Shown: one piece after another, positions 39,951 through 53,100 of the stretch
Numbering within the stretch: position 1 is the stretch's first letter
Layout of the letters: each line of letters starts with the position of its first letter
From: Paragordius varius
Taxonomy: Eukaryota > Nematomorpha
Length of the DNA stretch: 64,000 nucleotides
NCBI GenBank assembly: GCA_964247055.1
Contig: OZ176050.1
Location: 682,001 to 746,000, forward strand
Direction: 5' to 3'
Translations under genes and position numbers: made by a program
Notes under the pieces: generated by a model
Told to the model about the DNA's origin: nothing
The model's input: only the letters and a program-made list of their open reading frames with translations
The model's database searches: none

Positions 39951-41536
39951 GGGATCGGACTATAAATGTAATTTTTATGAATTTTTTAAATATTTAAAAA
40001 ATTTATTTTATACGATTTTAAAAATAAAAATGGCTACCTAAAATCCAAATTTGATCAGGTGTCACTATAATTTTTTTGGTTAGCCCTATGGTAGTTCCAT
40101 CATCACCTCAAATATTTTGGGGATCGGACTATAAATGTAATTTTTATGAATTTTTTAAATATTTAAAAAATTTATTTTATACGATTTTAAAAATAAAAAT
40201 GGCTACCTAAAATCCAAATTTGATCAGGTGATGTCACCATAATTTTTTTTGGGTAGCCCTATGGTAGTTCCATCATCACCCCAAATATTTTGGGGATCGG
40301 ACTATAAATGTAATTTTTTTGAATTTTTTAAATATTTAAAAAATTTATTTTATACGATTTTAAAAATAAAAATGGCTACCTAAAATCCAAATTGGATCAG
40401 GTGATGTCGCCATAATTTTTTTTGGGTAGCCCTAGAGTAGTTCCATCATCACCCCAAATATTGTCGAGATCGGAATATAAATGTAATTTTTATGAATTTT
40501 TTAAATATTTAAAAAATTTATTTTATACGATTTTAAAAATAAAAATGGCTACCTAAAATCCAAATTAGATCAGGTGATGTCTCCATAATTTTTTTTGGGT
40601 AGCCCTATGGTAATTCCATCATCACCCCAAATATTTTGGGGATCGGACTATAAATGTAATTTTTATGAATTTTTTAAATATTTAAAAAATTTATTTTATA
40701 CGATTTTAAAAATAAAAATGGCTACCTAAAATCCAAATTTGATCAGGTGATGTCACTATAATTTTTTTGGTTAGCCCTATGGTAGTTACATCATCACCTC
40801 AAATATTTTGGGGATCGGACTATAAATGTAATTTTTATGAATTTTTTAAATATTTAAAAAATTTATTTTATACGATTTTAAAAATAAAAATGGCTACCTA
40901 AAATCCAAATTTGATCAGGTGATGTCACCATAATTTTTTTTGGGTAGCCCTATGGTAGTTCCATCATCACCCCAAATATTTTGGGGATCGGACTATAAAT
41001 GTAATTTTTATGAATTTTTTAAATATTTAAAAAATTTATTTTATACGATTTTAAAAATAAAAATGGCTACCTAAAATCCAAATTTGATCAGGTGATGTCA
41101 CTATAATTTTTTTGGGTAGCCCTATGGTAGTTCCATCATCACCTCAAATATTTTGGGGATCGGACTATAAATGTAATTTTTATGAATTTTTTAAATATTT
41201 AAAAAATTTATTTTATACGATATTAAAAATAAAAATGGCTACCTAAAATCCAAATTTGATCAGGTGATGTCACCATAATTTTTTTTGGGTAGCCCTATGG
41301 TAGTTCCATCATCACCCCAAATATTGTCGAGATCGGAGTATAAATGTAATTTTTTTAAATTTTTTAAATATTTAAAAAATTTATTTTATACGATTTTAAA
41401 AATAAAAATGGCTACCTAAAATCCAAATTTATCAGGTGATGTCACCATAATTTTTTTTGGGTAGCCCTATGGTAGTTCCATCATCACCCCAAATATTTTG
41501 GGGATCGGACTATAAATGTAATTTTTTTGAATTTTT
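39951..41536 (+). repeat. Satellite monomers between the two 2,236-bp blocks
   Basis: GGGG-type monomers and TCACT monomers with TTTTTTTGGTTAGCCC dominate. The AAATTGGATCAGG, CCCTAGAGTAG and AAATTAGATCAGG series appears again near 40,391-40,564, 688 bp (four monomers) after 39,703-39,876. Short losses are GATCAGGTGTCACT near 40,056 and AAATTTATCAGGTG near 41,427. No gene is seen. Confidence 0.78.
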
Positions 41537-42186
41537 TAAAAAAAATTTATTTTATACGATTTTAAAAATAAAAATGGCTACCTAAAATCCAAATTTGATC
41601 AGGTGATGTCACCATAATTTTTTTTGGGTAGCCCTATGGTAGTTCCATCATCACCCCAAATATTTTCGAGATCGGAGTATAAATGTAATTTTTATGAATT
41701 TTTTAAATATTTAAAAAATTGATTTTATACGATTTTAAAAATAAAAATGGCTACCTAAAATCCAAATTTGATCAGGTGATGTCACCATATTTTTTTTTGG
41801 GTAGCCCTATGGTAGTTCCATCATCACCCCAAATATTGTCGAGATCGGAGTATAAATGTAATTTTTTTGAATTTTTTAAATATTTAAAAAATTTATTTTA
41901 TACGATTTTAAAAATAAAAATGGCTACCTAAAATCCAAATTGGATCAGGTGATGTCGCCATAATTTTTTTTGGGTAGCCCTAGAGTAGTTCCATCATCAC
42001 CCCAAATATTGTCGAGATCGGAATATAAATGTAATTTTTATGAATTTTTTAAATATTTAAAAAATTTATTTTATACGATTTTAAAAATAAAAATGGCTAC
42101 CTAAAATCCAAATTAGATCAGGTGATGTCTCCATAATTTTTTTTGGGTAGCCCTATGGTAATTCCATCATCACCCCAAATATTTTG
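41537..42186 (+). repeat. Block duplicated at 2,236 bp, copy 2
   Basis: This is the partner of the block at 39,301. The core-deleted monomer is at 41,537, AAATTGATTTTATACG at 41,717, AAATTGGATCAGG near 41,937, CCCTAGAGTAG near 41,980 and AAATTAGATCAGG near 42,111. A third, partial relative lies near 43,167-43,740, where CACCGTATTTT at 43,167 matches 39,211 at 3,956 bp and AAAATTGATTTTATACG is at 43,443. Confidence 0.87.
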
Positions 42187-44500
42187 GGGATCGGACTATA
42201 AATGTAATTTTTATGAATTTTTTAAATATTTAAAAAATTTATTTTATACGATTTTAAAAATAAAAATGGCTACCTAAAATCCAAATTTGATCAGGTGATG
42301 TCACTATAATTTTTTTGGGTAGCCCTATGGTAGTTCCATCATCACCTCAAATATTTTGGGGATCGGACTATAAATGTAATTTTTATGAATTTTTTAAATA
42401 TTTAAAAAATTTATTTTATACGATTTTAAAAATAAAAATGGCTACCTAAAATCCAAATTTGATCAGGTGATGTCACCATAATTTTTTTTGGGTAGCCCTA
42501 TGGTAGTTCCATCATCACCCCAAATATTGTCGAGATCGGAGTATAAATGTAATTTTTTTAAATTTTTTAAATATTTAAAAAATTTATTTTATACGATTTT
42601 AAAAATAAAAATGGCTACCTAAAATCCAAATTTGATCAGGTGATGTCACCATAATTTTTTTTGGGTAGCCCTATGGTAGTTCCATCATCACCCCAAATAT
42701 TTTGGGGATCGAACTATAAATGTAATTTTTATGAATTTTTTAAATATTTAAAAAATTTATTTTATACGATTTTAAAAATAAAAATGGCTACCTAAAATCC
42801 AAATTTGATCAGGTGATGTCACCATAATTTTTTTTGGGTAGCCCTATGGTAGTTCCATCATCACCCCAAATATTTTCGAGATCGGAGTATAAATGTAATT
42901 TTTATGAATTTTTTAAATATTTAAAAAATTTATTTTATACGATTTTAAAAATAAAAATGGCTACCTAAAATCCAAATTTGATCAGGTGATGTCACCATAT
43001 TTTTTTTTGGGTAGCCCTATGGTAGTTCCATCATCACCCCAAATATTGTCGAGATCGGAGTATAAATGTAATTTTTTTGAATTTTTTAAATATTTAAAAA
43101 ATTTATTTTATACGATTTTAAATATAAAAATGGCTACCTAAAATCCAAATTTGATCAGGTGATGTCACCGTATTTTTTTTTTTAGCCCTATGGTAGTTCC
43201 ATCATCACCCCAAATATTGTCGAGATCGGAGTATAAATGTAATTTTTTTGAATTTTTTAAATATTTAAAAAATTTATTTTATACGATTTTAAAAATAAAA
43301 ATGGCTACCTAAAATCCAAATTTGATCAGGTGATGTCACCATAATTTTTTTTGGGTAGCCCTATGGTAGTTCCATCATCACCCCAAATATTTTCGAGATC
43401 GGAGTATAAATGTAATTTTTATGAATTTTTTAAATATTTAAAAAATTGATTTTATACGATTTTAAAAATAAAAATGGCTACCTAAAATCCAAATTTGATC
43501 AGGTGATGTCACCATATTTTTTTGGGGTAGCCCTATGGTAGTTCCATCATCACCCCAAATATTGTCGAGATCGGAGTATAAATGTAATTTTTTTGAATTT
43601 TTTAAATATTTAAAAAATTTATTTTATACGATTTTAAAAATAAAAATGGCTACCTAAAATCCAAATTAGATCAGGTGATGTCTCCATAATTTTTGGGTAG
43701 CCCTATGGTAATTCCATCATCACCCCAAATATTTTGGGGATCGGACTATAAATGTAATTTTTATGAATTTTTTAAATATTTAAAAAATTTATTTTATACG
43801 ATTTTAAAAATAAAAATGGCTACCTAAAATCCAAATTTGATCAGGTGATGTCACTATAATTTTTTTGGTTAGCCCTATGGTAGTTCCATCATCACCTCAA
43901 ATATTTTGGGGATCGGACTATAAATGTAATTTTTATGAATTTTTTAAATATTTAAAAAATTTATTTTATACGATTTTAAAAATAAAAATGGCTACCTAAA
44001 ATCCAAATTTGATCAGGTGATGTCACCATAATTTTTTTTGGGTAGCCCTATGGTAGTTCCATCATCACCCCAAATATTTTGGGGATCGGACTATAAATGT
44101 AATTTTTATGAATTTTTTAAATATTTAAAAAATTTATTTTATACGATTTTAAAAATAAAAATGGCTACCTAAAATCCAAATTTGATCAGGTGATGTCACT
44201 ATAATTTTTTTGGGTAGCCCTATGGTAGTTCCATCATCACCTCAAATATTTTCGAGATCGGAGTATAAATGTAATTTTTATGAATTTTTTAAATATTTAA
44301 AAAATTTATTTTATACGATTTTAAAAATAAAAATGGCTACCTAAAATCCAAATTTGATCAGGTGATGTCACCATAATTTTTTTTGGGTAGCCCTATGGTA
44401 GTTCCATCATCACCCCAAATATTTTGGGGATCGGACTATAAATGTAATTTTTATGAATTTTTTAAATATTTAAAAAATTTATTTTATACGATTTTAAAAA
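42187..44500 (+). repeat. Satellite segment with a third partial block copy
   Basis: It holds TTGTCGAG, TTTTCGAG and GGGG monomers with an echo of the upstream blocks near 43,167-43,740. Two unusual forms are the shortened CCATAATTTTTGGGTAGCC near 43,685 and TTTTTTTGGGGTAGCC near 43,518. GGTTAGCCC recurs near 43,868. Nothing outside the satellite is present. Confidence 0.75.
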
Positions 44501-46950
44501 TAAAAATGGCTACCTAAAATCCAAATTTGATCAGGTGATGTCGCCATAATTTTTTTTGGGTAGCCCTATGGTAGTTCCATCATCACCCCAAATATTTTCG
44601 AGATCGGAGTATAAATGTAATTTTTATGCATTTTTTAAATATTTAAAAAATTTATTTTATACGATTTTAAAAATAAAAATGGCTACCTAAAATCCAAATT
44701 TGATCAGGTGATGTCGCCATAATTTTTTTTGGGTAGCCCTATGGTAGTTCCATCATCACCCCGAATACTTTGGGGATCGGACTATAAATGTAATTTTTAT
44801 GAATTTTTTAAATATTTAAAAAATTTATTTTATACGATATTAAAAATAAAAATGGCTACCTAAAATCCAAATTTGATCAGGTGATGTCACCATAATTTTT
44901 TTTGGGTAGCCCTATGGTAGTTCCATCATCACCCCAAATATTTTCGAGATCGGAGTATAAATGTAATTTTTATGAATTTTTTAAATATTTAAAAAATTTA
45001 TTTTATACGATATTAAAAATAAAAATGGCTACCTAAAATCCAAATTTGATCAGGTGATGTCACTATAATTTTTTTTGGGTAGCCCTATGGTAGTTCCATC
45101 ATCACCCCAAATATTTTCGAGATCGGAGTATAAATGTAATTTTTATGAATTTTTTAAATATTTAAAAAATTTATTTTATACGATTTTAAAAATAAAAATG
45201 GCTACCTAAAATCCAAATTTGATCAGGTGATGTCACTATAATTTTTATGGGTAGCCCTATGGTAGTTCCATCATCACCTCAAATATTTTGGGGATCGGAC
45301 TATAAATGTAATCTTTTGAATTTTTTAAATATTTAAAAAATTTATTTTATACGATTTTAAAAATAAAAATGGCTACCTAAAATCCAAATTTGATCAGGTG
45401 ATGTCACCATAATTTTTTTTGGGTAGCCCTATGGTAGTTCCATCATCACATCAAATATTTTCGAGATCGGAGTATAAATGTAATTTTTATGAATTTTTTA
45501 AATATTTAAAAAATTTATTTTATACGATTTTAAAAATAAAAATGGCTACCTAAAATCCAAATTTGATCAGGTGATGTCACCATAATTTTTTTTGGGTAGC
45601 CCTATGGTAGTTCCATCATCACCCCAAATATTTTGGGGATCGGACTATAAATGTAATTTTTATGAATTTTTTAAATATTTAAAAAATTTATTTTATTCGA
45701 TTTTAAAAATAAAAATGGCTACCTAAAATCCAAATTTGATCAGGTGATGTCGCCATAATTTTTTTTGGGTAGCCCTATGGTAGTTCCATCATCACCCCAA
45801 ATATTTTCGAGATCGGAGTATAAATGTAATTTTTATGAATTTTTTAAATTTTTAAAAAATTTATTTTATACGATATTAAAAATAAAAATGGCTACCTAAA
45901 ATCCAAATTTGATCAGGTGATGTCACTATAATTTTTTTTGGGTAGCCCTATGGTAGTTCCATCATCACCCCAAATATTTTCGAGATCGGAGTATAAATGT
46001 AATTTTTATGCATTTTTTAATTATTTAAAAAATTTATTTTATACGATTTTAAAAATAAAAATGGCTACCTAAAATCCAAATTTGATCAGGTGATGTCGCC
46101 ATAATTTTTTTTGGGTAGCCCTATGGTAGTTCCATCATCACCCCGAATACTTTGGGGATCGGACTATAAATGTAATTTTTATGAATTTTTTAAATATTTA
46201 AAAAATTTATTTTATACGATATTAAAAATAAAAATGGCTACCTAAAATCCAAATTTGATCAGGTGATGTCACCATAATTTTTTTTGGGTAGCCCTATGGT
46301 AGTTCCATCATCACCCCAAATATTTTCGAGATCGGAGTATAAATGTAATTTTTATGAATTTTTTAAATATTTAAAAAATTTATTTTATACGATATTAAAA
46401 ATAAAAATGGCTACCTAAAATCCAAATTTGATCAGGTGATGTCACTATAATTTTTTTTGGGTAGCCCTATGGTAGTTCCATTATCACCCCAAATATTTTC
46501 GAGATCGGAGTATAAATGTAATTTTTATGAATTTTTTAAATATTTAAAAAATTTATTTTATACGATTTTAAAAATAAAAATGGCTACCTAAAATCCAAAT
46601 TTGATCAGGTGATGTCACTATAATTTTTATGGGTAGCCCTATGGTAGTTCCATCATCACCCCAAATATTTTGGGGATCGGACTATAAATGTAATTTTTAT
46701 GAATTTTTTAAATATTTAAAAAATTTATTTTATACGATTTTAAAAATAAAAATGGCTACCTAAAATCCAAATTTGATCAGGTGATGTCACTATAATTTTT
46801 ATGGGTAGCCCTATGGTAGTTCCATCATCACCTCAAATATTTTGGGGATCGGACTATAAATGTAATCTTTTGAATTTTTTAAATATTTAAAAAATTTATT
46901 TTATACGATTTTAAAAATAAAAATGGCTACCTAAAATCCAAATTTGATCA
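44501..46950 (+). repeat. Satellite segment with 8- and 9-monomer offsets
   Basis: TTTTTATGCATTTT occurs near 44,628 and 46,010 (1,382 bp), each followed by CCCCGAATACTTTGGGG. TGTAATCTTTTGAA occurs near 45,311 and 46,864 (1,553 bp), each followed by CATCACATCAAATATT. About 45.2-46.1 kb also matches 49.7-50.6 kb at 4,489 bp, including the rare TTTTTTAAATTTTTAAAA near 45,840 and 50,330. The segment shares all its rare variants with 49.7-53.1 kb. Confidence 0.8.
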
Positions 46951-47985
46951 GGTGATGTCACCATAATTTTTTTTGGGTAGCCCTATGGTAGTTCCATCAT
47001 CACATCAAATATTTTCGAGATCGGAGTATAAATGTAATTTTTATGAATTTTTTAAATATTTAAAAAATTTATTTTATACGATTTTAAAAATAAAAATGGC
47101 TACCTAAAATCCAAATTTGATCAGGTGATGTCACCATAATTTTTTTTGGGTAGCCCTATGGTAGTTCCATCATCACCCCAAATATTTTGGGGATCGGACT
47201 ATAAATGTAATTTTTTTGAATTTTTTAAATATTTAAAAAATTTATTTTATACGATATTAAAAATAAAAATGGCTACCTAAAATCCAAATTGGATCAGGTG
47301 ATGTCGCCATAATTTTTTTTGGGTAGCCCTAGAGTAGTTCCATCATCACCCCAAATATTGTCGAGATCGGAATATAAATGTAATTTTTATGAATTTTTTA
47401 AATATTTAAAAAATTTATTTTATACGATTTTAAAAATAAAAATGGCTACCTAAAATCCAAATTAGATCAGGTGATGTCTCCATAATTTTTTTTGGGTAGC
47501 CCTATGGTAATTCCATCATCACCCCAAATATTTTGGCGATCGGACTATAAATGTAATTTTTATGAATTTTTTAAATATTTAAAAAATTTATTTTATACGA
47601 TTTTAAAAATAAAAATGGCTACCTAAAATCCAAATTTGATCAGGTGATGTCACTATAATTTTTTTGGTTAGCCCTATGGTAGTTCCATCATCACCTCAAA
47701 TATTTTGGGGATCGGACTATAAATGTAATTTTTATGAATTTTTTAAATATTTAAAAAATTTATTTTATACGATTTTAAAAATAAAAATGGCTACCTAAAA
47801 TCCAAATTTGATCAGGTGATGTCACCATAATTTTTTTTGGGTAGCCCTATGGTAGTTCCATCATCACCCCAAATATTTTGGGGATCGGACTATAAATGTA
47901 ATTTTTATGAATTTTTTAAATATTTAAAAAATTTATTTTATACGATTTTAAAAATAAAAATGGCTACCTAAAATCCAAATTTGAT
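46950..47985 (+). repeat. 6-monomer HOR, copy 1 (1,036 bp)
   Basis: Markers in order: CATCACATCAAATATT near 47,001, a GGGG monomer followed by GATATTAAAA, AAATTGGATCAGG with CCCTAGAGTAG, AAATTAGATCAGG at 47,461, TCACT with TTTTTTTGGTTAGCC, and a GGGG monomer. All recur at 1,036 bp. Ends are set by eye to about 50 bases. A private GGCGATCGGAC near 47,535 replaces GGGGATCGGAC. Confidence 0.83.
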
Positions 47986-49021
47986 CAGGTGATGTCACTA
48001 TAATTTTTTTGGGTAGCCCTATGGTAGTTCCATCATCACATCAAATATTTTCGAGATCGGAGTATAAATGTAATTTTTATGAATTTTTTAAATATTTAAA
48101 AAATTTATTTTATACGATTTTAAAAATAAAAATGGCTACCTAAAATCCAAATTTGATCAGGTGATGTCACCATAATTTTTTTTGGGTAGCCCTATGGTAG
48201 TTCCATCATCACCCCAAATATTTTGGGGATCGGACTATAAATGTAATTTTTTTGAATTTTTTAAATATTTAAAAAATTTATTTTATACGATATTAAAAAT
48301 AAAAATGGCTACCTAAAATCCAAATTGGATCAGGTGATGTCGCCATAATTTTTTTTGGGTAGCCCTAGAGTAGTTCCATCATCACCCCAAATATTGTCGA
48401 GATCGGAATATAAATGTAATTTTTATGAATTTTTTAAATATTTAAAAAATTTATTTTATACGATTTTAAAAATAAAAATGGCTACCTAAAATCCAAATTA
48501 GATCAGGTGATGTCTCCATAATTTTTTTTGGGTAGCCCTATGGTAATTCCATCATCACCCCAAATATTTTGGGGATCGGACTATAAATGTAATTTTTATG
48601 AATTTTTTAAATATTTAAAAAATTTATTTTATACGATTTTAAAAATAAAAATGGCTACCTAAAATCCAAATTTGATCAGGTGATGTCACTATAATTTTTT
48701 TGGTTAGCCCTATGGTAGTTCCATCATCACCTCAAATATTTTGGGGATCGGACTATAAATGTAATTTTTATGAATTTTTTAAATATTTAAAAAATTTATT
48801 TTATACGATTTTAAAAATAAAAATGGCTACCTAAAATCCAAATTTGATCAGGTGATGTCACCATAATTTTTTTTGGGTAGCCCTATGGTAGTTCCATCAT
48901 CACCCCAAATATTTTGGGGATCGGACTATAAATGTAATTTTTATGAATTTTTTAAATATTTAAAAAATTTATTTTATACGATTTTAAAAATAAAAATGGC
49001 TACCTAAAATCCAAATTTGAT
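47986..49021 (+). repeat. 6-monomer HOR, copy 2 (1,036 bp)
   Basis: CATCACATCAAATATT is near 48,037, AAATTGGATCAGG near 48,325 and AAATTAGATCAGG at 48,497, each 1,036 bp after its partner. The same AAATTGG/AAATTAG monomer pair occurs at 39.7-42.1 kb, which shows that these two distant domains share source monomers. Confidence 0.83.
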
Positions 49022-50200
49022 CAGGTGATGTCACTATAATTTTTTTGGGTAGCCCTATGGTAGTTCCATCATCACCTCAAATATTTTGGGGATCGGACTA
49101 TAAATGTAATTTTTATGAATTTTTTAAATATTTAAAAAGTTTATTTTATACGATTTTAAAAATAAAAATGGCTACCTAAAATCCAAATTTGATCAGGTGA
49201 TGTCACCATAATTTTTTTTGGGTAGCCCTATGGTAGTTCCATCATCACCCCAAATATTGTCGAGATCGGAGTATAAATGTAATTTTTTTAAATTTTTTAA
49301 ATATTTAAAAAATTTATTTTATACGATTTTAAAAATAAAAATGGCTACCTAAAATCCAAATTTGATCAGGTGATGTCACCATAATTTTTTTTGGGTAGCC
49401 CTATGGTAGTTCCATCATCACCCCAAATATTGTCGAGATCGGAGTATAAATGTAATTTTTTTAAATTTTTTAAATATTTAAAAAATTTATTTTATACGAT
49501 TTTAAAAATAAAAATGGCCACCTAAAATCCAAATTTGATCAGGTGATGTCGCCATAATTTTTTTTGGGTAGCCCTATGGTAGTTCCATCATCACCCCAAA
49601 TATTTTGGGGATCGGACTATAAATGTAATTTTTATGAATTTTTTAAATATTTAAAAAATTTATATTATACGATTTTAAAAATAAAAATGGCTACCTAAAA
49701 TCCAAATTTGATCAGGTGATGTCACTATAATTTTTTTGGGTAGCCCTATGGTAGTTCCATCATCACCTCAAATATTTTGGGGATCGGACTATAAATGTAA
49801 TCTTTTGAATTTTTTAAATATTTAAAAAATTTATTTTATACGATTTTAAAAATAAAAATGGCTACCTAAAATCCAAATTTGATCAGGTGATGTCACCATA
49901 ATTTTTTTTGGATAGCCCTATGGTAGTTCCATCATCACATCAAATATTTTCGAGATCGGAGTAGAAATGTAATTTTTATGAATTTTTTAAATATTTAAAA
50001 AATTTATTTTATACGATTTTAAAAATAAAAATGGCTACCTAAAATCCAAATTTGATCAGGTGATGTCACCATAATTTTTTTTGGGTAGCCCTATGGTAGT
50101 TCCATCATCACCCCAAATATTTTGGGGATCGGACTATAAATGTAATTTTTATGAATTTTTTAAATATTTAAAAAATTTATTTTATACGATTTTAAAAATA
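49022..50200 (+). repeat. Satellite segment between HOR domains
   Basis: TTGTCGAG monomers with TTTTTTTAAATT (near 49,275 and 49,450) form a pair at one-monomer spacing. TGTAATCTTTTGAA near 49,800 and CATCACATCAAATATT near 49,936 repeat forms seen at 45.3 kb. GGAGTAGAAATG near 49,960 loses the TATA-like motif. No gene is seen. Confidence 0.75.
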
Positions 50201-53100
50201 AAAATGGCTACCTAAAATCCAAATTTGATCAGGTGATGTCGCCATAATTTTTTTTGGGTAGCCCTATGGTAGTTCCATCATCACCCCAAATATTTTCGAG
50301 ATCGGAGTATAAATGTAATTTTTATGAATTTTTTAAATTTTTAAAAAATTTATTTTATACGATATTAAAAATAAAAATGGCTACCTAAAATCCAAATTTG
50401 ATCAGGTGATGTCACTATAATTTTTTTTGGGTAGCCCTATGGTAGTTCCATCATCACCCCAAATATTTTCGAGATTGGAGTATAAATGTAATTTTTATGC
50501 ATTTTTTAAATATTTAAAAAATTTATTTTATACGATTTTAAAAATAAAAATGGCTACCTAAAATCCAAATTTGATCAGGTGATGTCGCCATAATTTTTTT
50601 TGGGTAGCCCTATGGTAGTTCCATCATCACCCCGAATACTTTGGGGATCGGACTATAAATGTAATTTTTATGAATTTTTTAAATATTTAAAAAATTTATT
50701 TTATACGATATTAAAAATAAAAATGGCTACCTAAAATCTAAATTTGATCAGGTGATGTCACCATAATTTTTTTTGGGTAGCCCTATGGTAGTTCCATCAT
50801 CACCCCAAATATTTTCGAGATCGGAGTATAAATGTAATTTTTATGAATTTTTTAAATATTTAAAAAATTTATTTTATACGATATTAAAAATAAAAATGGC
50901 TACCTAAAATCCAAATTTGATCAGGTGATGTCACTATAATTTTTTTTGGGTAGCCCTATGGTAGTTCCATCATCACCCCAAATATTTTCGAGATCGGAGT
51001 ATAAATGTAATTTTTATGAATTTTTTAAATATTTTAAAAATTTATTTTATACGATTTTAAAAATAAAAATGGCTACCTAAAATCCAAATTTGATCAGGTG
51101 ATGTCACTATAATTTTTATGGGTAGCCCTATGGTAGTTCCATCATCACCTCAAATATTTTGGGGATCGGACTATAAATGTAATCTTTTGAATTTTTTAAA
51201 TATTTAAAAAATTTATTTTATACGATTTTAAAAATAAAAATGGCTACCTAAAATCCAAATTTGATCAGGTGATGTCACCATAATTTTTTTTGGGTAGCCC
51301 TATGGTAGTTCCATCATCACATCAAATATTTTCGAGATCGGAGTATAAATGTAATTTTTATGAATTTTTTAAATATTTAAAAAATTTATTTTATACGATA
51401 TTAAAAATAAAAATGGCTACCTAAAATCCAAATTTGATCAGGTGATGTCACCATAATTTTTTTTGGGTAGCCCTATGGTAGTTCCATCATCACCCCAAAT
51501 ATTTTCGAGATCGGAGTATAAATGTAATTTTTATGAATTTTTTAAATATTTAAAAAATTTATTTTATACGATATTAAAAATAAAAATGGCTACCTAAAAT
51601 CCAAATTTGATCAGGTGATGTCACTATAATTTTTTTTGGGTAGCCCTATGGTAGTTCCATCATCACCCCAAATATTTTCGAGATTGGAGTATAAATGTAA
51701 TTTTTATGCATTTTTTAAATATTTAAAAAATTTATTTTATACGATTTTAAAAATAAAAATGGCTACCTAAAATCCAAATTTGATCAGGTGATGTCGCCAT
51801 AATTTTTTTTGGGTAGCCCTATGGTAGTTCCATCATCACCCCGAATACTTTGGGGATCGGACTATAAATGTAATTTTTATGAATTTTTTAAATATTTAAA
51901 AAATTTATTTTATACGATATTAAAAATAAAAATGGCTACCTAAAATCCAAATTTGATCAGGTGATGTCACCATAATTTTTTTTGGGTAGCCCTATGGTAG
52001 TTCCATCATCACCCCAAATATTTTCGAGATCGGAGTATAAATGTAATTTTTATGAATTTTTTAAATATTTAAAAAATTTATTTTATACGATATTAAAAAT
52101 AAAAATGGCTACCTAAAATCCAAATTTGATCAGGTGATGTCACTATAATTTTTTTTGGGTAGCCCTATGGTAGTTCCATCATCACCCCAAATATTTTCGA
52201 GATCGGAGTATAAATGTAATTTTTATGAATTTTTTAAATATTTAAAAAATTTATTTTATACGATTTTAAAAATAAAAATGGCTACCTAAAATCCAAATTT
52301 GATCAGGTGATGTCACTATAATTTTTATGGGTAGCCCTATGGTAGTTCCATCATCACCTCAAATATTTTGGGGATCGGACTATAAATGTAATCTTTTGAA
52401 TTTTTTAAATATTTAAAAAATTTATTTTATACGATTTTAAAAATAAAAATGGCTACCTAAAATCCAAATTTGATCAGGTGATGTCACCATAATTTTTTTT
52501 GGGTAGCCCTATGGTAGTTCCATCATCACATCAAATATTTTCGAGATCGGACTATAAATGTAATTTTTATGAATTTTTTAAATATTTAAAAAATTTATTT
52601 TATACGATATTAAAAATAAAAATGGCTACCTAAAATCCAAATTTGATCAGGTGATGTCACTATAATTTTTTTTGGGTAGCCCTATGGTAGTTCCATCATC
52701 ACCCTAAATATTTTCGAGATCGGAGTATAAATGTAATTTTTATGAATTTTTTAAATATTTAAAAAATTTATTTTATACGATTTTAAAAATAAAAATGGCT
52801 ACCTAAAATCCAAATTTGATCAGGTGATGTCACTATAATTTTTATGGGTAGCCCTATGGTAGTTCCATCATCACCCCAAATATTTTGGGGATCGGACTAT
52901 AAATGTAATTTTTATGAATTTTTTAAATATTTAAAAAATTTATTTTATACGATTTTAAAAATAAAAATGGCTACCTAAAATCCAAATTTGATCAGGTGAT
53001 GTCGCCATAATTTTTTTTGGGTAGCCCTATGGTAGTTCCATCATCACCCCGAATACTTTGGGGATCGGACTATAAATGTAATTTTTATGAATTTTTTAAA
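50201..53100 (+). repeat. 7-monomer HOR, two copies and a partial (about 1,209 bp)
   Basis: GAGATTGGAG occurs at 50,471 and 51,680, TTTTTATGCATTTT near 50,499 and 51,708, CCCCGAATACTTTGGGG at 50,630, 51,839 and 53,047, TGTAATCTTTTGAA near 51,182 and 52,391, and CATCACATCAAATATT near 51,318 and 52,527. Offsets are 1,208-1,209 bp, seven monomers. The third unit follows the order only in part. GATATTAAAA tails are unusually frequent in this domain. Confidence 0.84.

Noticed and set aside
41719-41931. Second, identical 70-codon frame
   Set aside because: It is a copy of the frame at 39,483 carried by the 2,236 bp block duplication. Identity reflects recent copying of the DNA, not protein conservation. 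A third related block near 43,446 has a different T-run length and does not keep the same frame.
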